Source: Thermococcus sp. (lineage in GTDB: Archaea; Methanobacteriota_B; Thermococci; Thermococcales; Thermococcaceae). Taken from it: DNA of 11,377 nt. Positions 6,581 through 11,377 of this stretch are shown here, one piece after another. The translations under genes and the position numbers were made by a program. A model generated the notes under the pieces. The model made no database searches, was not told where the DNA came from, and saw only the letters and a list, made by a program, of their open reading frames with translations. Location: assembly GCA_021160985.1 (NCBI GenBank), contig JAGHBN010000153.1:1-11377 (forward strand), read 5' to 3'. Within the stretch, counting starts at the first letter, position 1. Each line of letters begins with the position of its first letter.

Positions 6581-7149
6581 CTGGTCATCTCCACGAAGTT
6601 TTTGATTATCCGAAGCCCTTCACGGGTATTCCACTCAGTTAGAACACTCTCGGGGTGGAACTGCACCCCCTCAATGGGGAGCTTCTTGTGCCGTATCCCC
6701 ATGACAACGCCGTCGTCAAGGGAAAGGGCGGTGACCTTGAAGCCCTTTGGGACGTCGAGGACCGCGAGCGAATGGTACCTGCCCCCCATAAGCGGGTTTT
6801 TAACGCCCCTGAAGATGCCCCTTCCGTCGTGCTTCACAAGGCTTGCCTTGCCGTGCCTCGGGGTCACCCTCCCGAGTGTGCCCCCAAAGACCTCCGCTAT
6901 TATCTGATGGCCGAGACAGACGCCGAGCACCGGGACTTCGGCTTCAAGGACGATCTCCGGCGAGTTGCCGACCTCCCTTCTGTCCGAAGGTGCTCCCGGG
7001 CCGGGAGAGATTATTATTCCGTCGGGGTCGAGCCTTTTGATGTCCTCCGGCGAAACGGTGTTGGGGACGACCACGACATCGTCAAAGAGTGAGGCGTACT
7101 CTGCGAGGTTCCAAACGAAGGAGTCCCTGTTGTCCACGAGGACTATCAT
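6577..7149 (-). CDS. trpG: Anthranilate synthase component II (glutamine amidotransferase)
   Basis: TrpG hydrolyses glutamine and supplies ammonia to TrpE for conversion of chorismate to anthranilate. It is a class I (triad) glutamine amidotransferase of 190 residues. The nucleophile C78 is in GVCLGHQ, and the other triad members are H164 and E166 in GVQFHPES. The oxyanion region ISPGPGAP and the DNRDSF N terminus are typical. It is a free subunit, not fused to TrpD or TrpE. Start ATG overlaps the trpE stop (ATGA) with GGGGGTGGTGG as ribosome binding site. Its partner gene trpE is frameshifted here. A TrpG/PabA role shared with folate-type pathways cannot be excluded from sequence, but the operon points to Trp. 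Confidence 0.97.
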   Translation of the reverse strand: MIVLVDNRDSFVWNLAEYASLFDDVVVVPNTVSPEDIKRLDPDGIIISPGPGAPSDRREVGNSPEIVLEAEVPVLGVCLGHQIIAEVFGGTLGRVTPRHGKASLVKHDGRGIFRGVKNPLMGGRYHSLAVLDVPKGFKVTALSLDDGVVMGIRHKKLPIEGVQFHPESVLTEWNTREGLRIIKNFVEMTR

Positions 7150-8446
7150 TCCACCACCCCCAGGGCCTTCAGGACGGCTTTCATCTTGCTCTCTGTTTCC
7201 AGGTACTCCTTTTCCGGCACTGAATCCGCAACTATGCCGGCTCCAGCCCGCACCCTGACGACTCGGTCTATCTCTGCCATCCTGATGGCTATGGCGAGGT
7301 CGGCGTTGCCCGTCGTCGAAAAGTAGCCAACGGCTCCCCCGTAGACCCGCCTCCTGCTCTTCTCCAGCTCATCTATAATCTCCATCGCCCTTATCTTTGG
7401 GGCTCCCGTCAGGGTTCCAGCTGGAAAGGCCGCCTCCATCGCATCAAAGGCCGTAACGTCGTCCCTGAGCTCCCCAACCACCTCGCTCTCTATGTGCTGG
7501 ACGTGGCTGTAGCGGAGGACGTCGAAGAAGCGGACGAGCCTCACACTCCCGGCCTTGGAAACCCTCCTCACGTCGTTCCTTGCGAGGTCAACGAGCATCA
7601 CGTGCTCGGCCCTCTCCTTTTCATCGCCGAGGAGGCGCTTTCTCAGGACCTCGTCTTCCTCGCGACTCCTGCCCCTGGGTGCGGTGCCCGCTATTGGATT
7701 TATCTTGAAAAGCCGGCCCTCCACAGAGCCCATTGTTTCCGGCGACGCCCCAACCACCGTCTTGTCGAACTCAAGGAGGAAGGTGTACGGGCTGGGATTT
7801 ATGGCAACGAGGCGCTCATAGACCTCCAGCGGGTCGAGGTCTGTCTTTATCCGGTACTCCCTTGACAGAACGACCTGAAAGACGTCACCCGACCGGATGT
7901 ACTCTTTCCCCTTCTCCACAATCTCGATGAAGTCATCGAACCCCGCGTCGGTGGAGATTACCGAAGAGCCTCCCCCCGTGCTCTCCCGCCCGGTTCTCCT
8001 GGCCCGCGTTACCACGAGCTCCGGGTCGAAAGGCGGTTCCTGGAGGTAAAAGAAACCGAAGGTGCCTGAGGCGTGGTCGTAAACGAAGGTCCAGGGGTAG
8101 TAGCCGAAGACGGAGGGCTCTTCAATACTCCCCCCGATGTAGTTGTGGACGGCATCGTAGGCAACGTAACCCACGAAGCCGCCAAGGAACCGGTTTCCCT
8201 AACCTTCTCCCGCATGAGGCCTTTCAGGGCGCGGAAGGGGTTGCTCTCATGGGACACTGCTTCCCCGTCCACGAGGGTTCCTTTTCCCGACACCTCGACC
8301 ACGAACTCGGGCACCGCCGAGACGTAGGTGAACCTTGCCTTCTCGCTCCCTTTCTCCGCGGAACGAAGGATGAAGGGCATTTCGAAGTCCCTGAGGGCCG
8401 AGTACAGGTCAACGGGGTCAACGTACCTCAGGCTCGTGAAAGGCAC
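7146..8446 (-). pseudogene. trpE: Anthranilate synthase component I, interrupted by a frameshift
   Basis: TrpE aminates chorismate and eliminates pyruvate to give anthranilate, the committed Trp step. The N-terminal part (8446 to about 8191: YVDPVDLYSALRD, PFILRSAEKG, ARFTYVSA, up to REKVRETG) is in one frame. The rest (from about 8186: FLGGFVGYVAYDAV to the TGA at 7146) is in the -1 frame and keeps all chorismate-binding signatures: VFQVVLSREY, NPSPYTFLLEF, GASPETM, INPIAGTAPRG, LVDLARNDVRRV, HIESEVVGEL, FPAGTLTGAPKIRAME, YGGAVGYF and VRAGAGIVADS. The joined span is 1301 bases, one short of 434 codons, so one lost base explains it. Without repair the first frame runs on with unrelated sequence to a stop at 8009. 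The start is GTG 8446, with GGAGGCGAT at 8450-8458, overlapping trpD by 19 bases. It may be a real mutation or a sequence error. Confidence 0.93.
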
Positions 8447-9408
8447 GCTATCGCCTCCAGCCTTTCGAGCATCTCGCTTCCGAGGGCGTTCTTGGCGATC
8501 TCTACCCCTTCCCTGAAGTCGCTGGCGACTCCTGCGGCGTATAGTGCAGCCGAAGCGTTAACCAGTACAAAGCTCCTGTCCTCTTTCCTTCCTCTCCCCG
8601 CCAGAACCTCTTTCACCCTCAGGGCGCTTTCCTCGGGGGACGAGCAGGGGGCAGGCTTTACGGGCTCCACTCCGAAATCCTCCGGCGAGAGGGTGTAGCT
8701 ATCAACTTTCCCCTTCCGCACCTCAGCGACGGCCGTTTCCGAGAAGGGGCTGACTTCGTCCAGTCCTCCGCCGTGAACGACGAGGGCCCTCTTAACGTCG
8801 AGGAATGAGAGCGCCTCTGCCATCACGTCAACCAGCCCGGGAGAGTTAACCCCTACCAGCTGATAGGTCGGCTCAGCGGGGTTCGCAAGGGGGCCGAGAA
8901 CGTTGAAGACCGTCTTTATCCGGAGGGCTTTTCTGACGGGCATTATGCCCTTCAGCGCGGGATGGTACCTTGGTGCAAAGAGGAAGGTGAAGTTGACCTT
9001 CTCCACCATTTCCCTGGCCTTCTCAGGGCTGATATCCGGGTTTATTCCCAGGGCCCGCAGCAGGTCCGCGGAGCCGCTCCTGGAAGTTATCGACGTGTTT
9101 CCGTGCTTGGCGACCCTCCTGAATGCGGACAGGATAAGGGCCGAGGCAGTGCTGACGTTTATGGTCGAGCTCCCGTCCCCGCCGGTGCCGGCAGTGTCTG
9201 CCACCTCCCCAAGGTCTGTCTTTACCGCCTGGTCGCGCATCGCCTTCGCAAGGCCCGCTATCTCCTCTCCAGTGTAGCCCTTTGTCTGGAGCGCCGCGAG
9301 GTAGGCGGCTATGCGGACTTCGCTCTCCTTCCCGAGCGTCTGAAAGAGTTCGTAGGCCTCCTCGAAGCTGAGGTTCCTTCCCGAAATTATCTTTTCCAGA
9401 AGGGTCAT
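8428..9408 (-). CDS. trpD: Anthranilate phosphoribosyltransferase
   Basis: TrpD joins anthranilate to phosphoribosyl pyrophosphate (PRPP), the second dedicated Trp step. It is a class IV phosphoribosyltransferase of 326 residues. Key motifs: GTGGD (74-78) for PRPP, NVST (84-87), KHGN (101-104), RYHPA (147-151) in the anthranilate channel, NVLGPLANP (169-177) and HGGGLDE (212-218). The start ATG is joined to the trpC stop as ATGA and preceded by a perfect-looking GGAGGTGAA (9412-9420). The end overlaps the trpE start by 19 bases. The protein is a single enzyme, not fused to TrpG. It appears intact, so the Trp pathway in this sequence is broken only at trpE. Confidence 0.98.
   Translation of the reverse strand: MTLLEKIISGRNLSFEEAYELFQTLGKESEVRIAAYLAALQTKGYTGEEIAGLAKAMRDQAVKTDLGEVADTAGTGGDGSSTINVSTASALILSAFRRVAKHGNTSITSRSGSADLLRALGINPDISPEKAREMVEKVNFTFLFAPRYHPALKGIMPVRKALRIKTVFNVLGPLANPAEPTYQLVGVNSPGLVDVMAEALSFLDVKRALVVHGGGLDEVSPFSETAVAEVRKGKVDSYTLSPEDFGVEPVKPAPCSSPEESALRVKEVLAGRGRKEDRSFVLVNASAALYAAGVASDFREGVEIAKNALGSEMLERLEAIACLSRA
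8450..8458 (-). promoter_or_regulatory. Ribosome binding site deciding the trpE GTG start
   Basis: On the minus strand GGAGGCGAT is followed by AGC and GTG at 8446. The near-perfect Shine-Dalgarno match, and homology that begins right after it (YVDPVDLY), support GTG 8446 as the trpE start within the end of trpD. Confidence 0.7.
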
Positions 9409-10091
9409 ACCTTCACCTCCACGAACTCCCTGAGGAGCCTCTCCGGATCCTCCGCCTTCATCAGCGCGGTGCCGATCAAAGCCGCGTCCGTCAGCCGAAG
9501 GGCCCTCCTGAGGTCGTCCATCGTTGAAATGCCGCTCTCGCTAACCCTAACGTAGCGCTTTGGTATCAGGGGGGCGAGCCTTTCGGTCAGGGAGACGTCC
9601 CCGTCGTCGAGCTCCAGCTTCCTTATGTCCCGGTTGTTTATCCCTATCATCGTCGTGTTGGTCTGGAGGGCAATGCTCAGCTCCCCTTTGCTGTGCACCT
9701 CCACGAGGGTATCAAGCCCGTGCTCTCTGGCGACGTCCACAAACTCTGCCAGCTCCTCCCCGAGAAGCCTTGCTATCAAGAGAACAGCTGACGCTCCCGC
9801 CTCAGCAGTTCTTTCGATGTCCTCCCTCTCGGTTATGAAGTCCTTCCTGAGAACCGGCAGCTCCGTTTCCTGACAGAGCTTTCTGAGGAACTCAAAGCTT
9901 CCTCTGAAGTGCCATGGCTCCGTTATGTAAGAGATTCCAACGGCACCGGCCCGCTCGTAGGCCCTTAGAATCTCAAAGGGGTCCCGGCCCTTGAGAAGGT
10001 CGCCGTATTTCGGAGAATAGAGCTTCAGCTCGGCTATTATGGCGTTTTTCTTCGAACTCCTAATAGCTCTGCTCAGGCCAAAAACCATCAC
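9405..10091 (-). CDS. trpC: Indole-3-glycerol phosphate synthase
   Basis: TrpC closes the indole ring by decarboxylating CdRP to indole-3-glycerol phosphate, the substrate of TrpA. It is a TIM-barrel protein of 228 residues. All catalytic residues known from the Sulfolobus enzyme have counterparts: E21 and K23 (IIAELKLYSP), K83 (LRKDFI), E131 (TLVEVH), N152 (GINNRD), and E185-S186 (VSESGI). It is the first gene of the trp operon, preceded by a 103-base gap with a palindrome and TATA element. The start is GTG 10091 or the adjacent ATG 10088. Neither has a well-spaced ribosome binding site (GGGTG overlaps the start), which together with a predicted leader of under 20 bases hints at near-leaderless initiation. 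Like other Thermococcales versions it is short at the N terminus. Confidence 0.96.
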   Translation of the reverse strand: MMVFGLSRAIRSSKKNAIIAELKLYSPKYGDLLKGRDPFEILRAYERAGAVGISYITEPWHFRGSFEFLRKLCQETELPVLRKDFITEREDIERTAEAGASAVLLIARLLGEELAEFVDVAREHGLDTLVEVHSKGELSIALQTNTTMIGINNRDIRKLELDDGDVSLTERLAPLIPKRYVRVSESGISTMDDLRRALRLTDAALIGTALMKAEDPERLLREFVEVKV

Positions 10092-10118
10092 CCGTCATGT
10101 GAACACCCCAGATTGCGT

Positions 10119-10132
10119 GGGCAGGTGTGCTT
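10119..10132. repeat. Second, degenerate copy of the trp operator core
   Basis: GGGCAGGTGTGCTT (10119-10132) matches GGACAGGTCTGCTT (10143-10156) at 12 of 14 positions, with starts 24 bases apart. The second copy lacks the right half of the palindrome. The two copies bracket and partly overlap the TTAAAA element (minus strand 10136-10131), as would be expected of paired protein sites around a core promoter. Confidence 0.45.
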
Positions 10133-10140
10133 TTAATTCT
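10131..10140 (-). promoter_or_regulatory. Core promoter (BRE/TATA) of the trp operon
   Basis: On the minus strand AGAA then TTAAAA (10136-10131) fits an archaeal BRE and TATA element. Expected transcription start is around 10105-10109, which leaves a leader of about 15-20 bases before trpC. The choice over the upstream ATTTTAAT (about 10167-10174) rests on identical spacing to the operator-TATA pair before the chorismate mutase gene. Confidence 0.5.
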
Positions 10141-10162
10141 TTGGACAGGTCTGCTTGTCCAA
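10141..10162. promoter_or_regulatory. Palindromic operator of the trp operon
   Basis: TTGGACA (10141-10147), 8 bases, TGTCCAA (10156-10162): two perfect 7-base inverted arms. It abuts the BRE/TATA of trpC, ending 4 bases from TTAAAA. A protein dimer bound here would touch the TFB site, so repression by blocking TFB/TBP is likely. Activation by TFB recruitment is possible, because some Thermococcales regulators bind just upstream of the BRE. The trp operon of Thermococcus kodakarensis is, to my recollection, reported as transcriptionally regulated. The protein that binds is not encoded in this window. Confidence 0.6.
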
Positions 10163-10194
10163 GAAGATTAAAATAGCAAGACTTATTGGGATCC

Positions 10195-10941
10195 TCACCG
10201 TATCCTCCAGGGATACTCGCCGTTTAAGATTGCCCTGACGCCCTCTTCAACGTTTTTTACATCCCTCCCGATCATCAAAAACCCAAATTCACCGTATTTT
10301 TTCCTGTAGTTCTCCACAAACATCTCGTCGTTTTTTGTGTCGCCGATGTAAACTCCCTTCTCCCCTCTTACAAGCTTCCATAGGAGGGAGGGGTCCGGCT
10401 TCAAGCCATGTTCCCTCGTGACGGCGTGTTTAAACTTAAATCCTGTAATTTTCTCCGCGAGCCTCATTTCAAGCTCATTCCTCCCCGTAACGACTCCCAC
10501 GTTGAACCGTTCGGAAAGTTCTTCAAGGAGCTTGGGTGAGATCATCGGTTTTTCCTTTCTCCAAAGGCCGGGGAAGGGAAAAAGGGCGTCTTCGTAGGCA
10601 TCTCCGAGGTAAAACGTGTTGAACACCCTCTCAATGAGCACTGTGTCCAGGGCCAGGCCGAGCCTCTCACGAACCCATTCTAGACCTCCCCCCTCCGGGA
10701 ATTCATCCACCAGTTTCTCCGCATCACCGCCGAGCACAATCAGCGTTAACGCCTCGCTGACCCTGAAGTCGTCCCCGAAGGCGCCTTTGGAGCGCAGTCC
10801 CCTGACCCAGTCAAGATTGACCCGCTCATCCCTTCCGAGTGTCTTGAGGATGTGCTCCACCGTCAGCTTAACCGCCATATCGTAGCTCTCGCTCACGTCG
10901 ATGAGTGTTCCGTCAACGTCAAATACCACCCACACCTTCAA
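10195..10941 (-). CDS. HAD-superfamily phosphatase, likely histidinol-phosphate phosphatase
   Basis: A 248-residue haloacid dehalogenase-fold phosphohydrolase. Motif I is FDVDGTLID with nucleophile D8 and D10, motif II is VVTGRN with T152, motif III is K181 in GLKPDPSLLW, and motif IV is YIGDTKNDEMF with D201 and D205. This gives the full DDDD set, with a helical cap domain between motifs I and II. It overlaps the end of hisC by 23 bases, so it belongs to the histidine operon. Inference: it removes phosphate from histidinol phosphate, the step after HisC. I recall that a DDDD-superfamily enzyme with this activity was described from Thermococcus onnurineus, but I cannot confirm orthology here. 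The start is TTG 10941 (MKVWVVFDVDG); GTG 10935 is an alternative and is better spaced from GGAG at 10946-10949. The gene is followed by the trp promoter gap. Confidence 0.85.
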   Translation of the reverse strand: MKVWVVFDVDGTLIDVSESYDMAVKLTVEHILKTLGRDERVNLDWVRGLRSKGAFGDDFRVSEALTLIVLGGDAEKLVDEFPEGGGLEWVRERLGLALDTVLIERVFNTFYLGDAYEDALFPFPGLWRKEKPMISPKLLEELSERFNVGVVTGRNELEMRLAEKITGFKFKHAVTREHGLKPDPSLLWKLVRGEKGVYIGDTKNDEMFVENYRKKYGEFGFLMIGRDVKNVEEGVRAILNGEYPWRIR

Positions 10942-11377
10942 TCCACTCCTTAATGGCTTCCAAAAACGCGTTGTTTTCCAATCTCCTCCCCACAGTCACC
11001 CTTATGTGGCCGGCCAGCCACCCCGAAAGCCGCCTGACCACTATGCCCCTCTCGAGGAGGAACTCATAGGCATCGGCATTCACGAGGAGAAAGTTGGCGT
11101 CGCTTGGATATGCCAGTCTTCCAAGGGCTTTTCTGACCCTCTCGCGCTCCTCCACTATGTAGCGGATCCTCCTCTCCATCACGTCTCTGTATTCAAGGGC
11201 CTTTTCCGCTATCACCATCGCCGGCAGTCCCACGGGAAACGGAGGGAGTATCCGGTAGAGGGCGTCAATGAACGTCTCACTGGCCAGCATATAGCCCACC
11301 CTTATCCCCGCCAGGCCGTAGGCTTTGGAGAACGTCCTTAGGATGATGAGATTTGGGTAGTCGTCGAGCATGCCCAC
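10919..11377 (-). CDS. hisC: Histidinol-phosphate aminotransferase, 5' part cut by window
   Basis: HisC transfers the amino group of glutamate to imidazole-acetol phosphate, giving histidinol phosphate. Only the C-terminal 153 codons are present; the frame is open to the right edge, so the true start lies outside. The PLP lysine is in TFSKAYGLAGIRVGY, a HisC-typical active-site block. The small domain follows, with DANFLLVNA, the glycine-rich RRLSGWLAGHIRVTVG (substrate-binding Arg in HIRVTVG), and ENNAFLEAIKEW at the end. The gene overlaps the downstream phosphatase by 23 bases. A general aromatic or aspartate aminotransferase is possible from the fragment alone, but the motif set and the phosphatase neighbour favour HisC. 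Confidence 0.9.
   Translation of the reverse strand: MGMLDDYPNLIILRTFSKAYGLAGIRVGYMLASETFIDALYRILPPFPVGLPAMVIAEKALEYRDVMERRIRYIVEERERVRKALGRLAYPSDANFLLVNADAYEFLLERGIVVRRLSGWLAGHIRVTVGRRLENNAFLEAIKEWIEGVGGI

Noticed and set aside
5885..7865. Plus-strand open frames opposite trpB, trpF, trpG and trpE (for example 5885-6412, 6655-7092, 7494-7865)
   Set aside because: Same reasoning: they are shadow frames of conserved minus-strand genes without motifs of their own.
8009..8200. Continuation of the trpE N-terminal frame past the shift, as a separate protein
   Set aside because: After residue 86 the translation becomes low-complexity, Thr- and Ser-rich sequence unlike TrpE, read out of phase with well-conserved TrpE codons. 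It is a result of the frameshift.
8180..8205. Programmed -1 frameshift in trpE
   Set aside because: The interval GGGAAACCGGTTCCTTGGC has no X-XXY-YYZ slippery heptamer and no long homopolymer for transcriptional slippage. I see no reason for TrpE to be split this way, so a mutation or sequence error is simpler.
10163..10176. ATTTTAAT on the minus strand as the trp TATA box, or as a T-rich terminator of the his operon
   Set aside because: It would put the transcription start inside the palindrome, and it lacks the operator-to-TATA spacing shared with the mutase promoter. As a terminator, its T run is only four bases. Neither can be excluded, but support is weaker than for TTAAAA at 10136-10131.
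1..11377. tRNA or rRNA genes, CRISPR arrays, insertion sequences, prophage or defence genes
   Set aside because: None seen. The window is almost wholly filled by biosynthetic genes, and the two gaps (86 and 103 bases) hold only promoter-type sequence.

Overview
The window is a piece of archaeal chromosome, almost certainly from a Thermococcus-like hyperthermophile (order Thermococcales). The TrpB and TrpA proteins match what I remember of the Pyrococcus furiosus enzymes over nearly their whole length, including exact numbering of the catalytic residues. The trp gene order C-D-E-G-F-B-A is the one known from Thermococcales. Ribosome binding sites are strong GGAGGTGA-like sequences, GTG and TTG starts are used, and the few intergenic gaps carry archaeal TATA-like elements. 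The organism assignment is inference; no rRNA is present.

Left part, plus strand: the 3' end of aroA (cut by the window edge) and aroC, the last two steps to chorismate. After an 86-base gap with its own promoter comes an overlapping three-gene set: a small AroQ-type chorismate mutase, a class I/II PLP aminotransferase, and a TyrA-type prephenate dehydrogenase. Together they take chorismate towards tyrosine. The mutase and aminotransferase could also serve phenylalanine, but no prephenate dehydratase is present here.

Middle, minus strand: a complete seven-gene tryptophan operon, trpCDEGFBA, read from about 10.1 kb down to 4.06 kb. Every junction is an overlap of 4 to 19 bases. It meets tyrA tail to tail with a 12-base overlap of the two coding regions. 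All trp genes look intact except trpE, which carries a single-base-type frameshift near 8186-8201. Unless this is a sequence error, the strain should lack functional anthranilate synthase component I.

Right part, minus strand: the 3' part of hisC and an overlapping HAD phosphatase gene, which look like the end of a histidine operon. A 103-base gap then separates them from trpC.

The main non-coding finding is that the only two gaps, in front of trpC and in front of the chorismate mutase gene, share one layout: an inverted repeat TTGGACA-N8-TGTCCAA (imperfect left half in the second case), exactly 4 bases, then TTAAAA. I propose this as the operator-promoter of a common aromatic amino acid regulon. 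The regulator is not encoded in this window.
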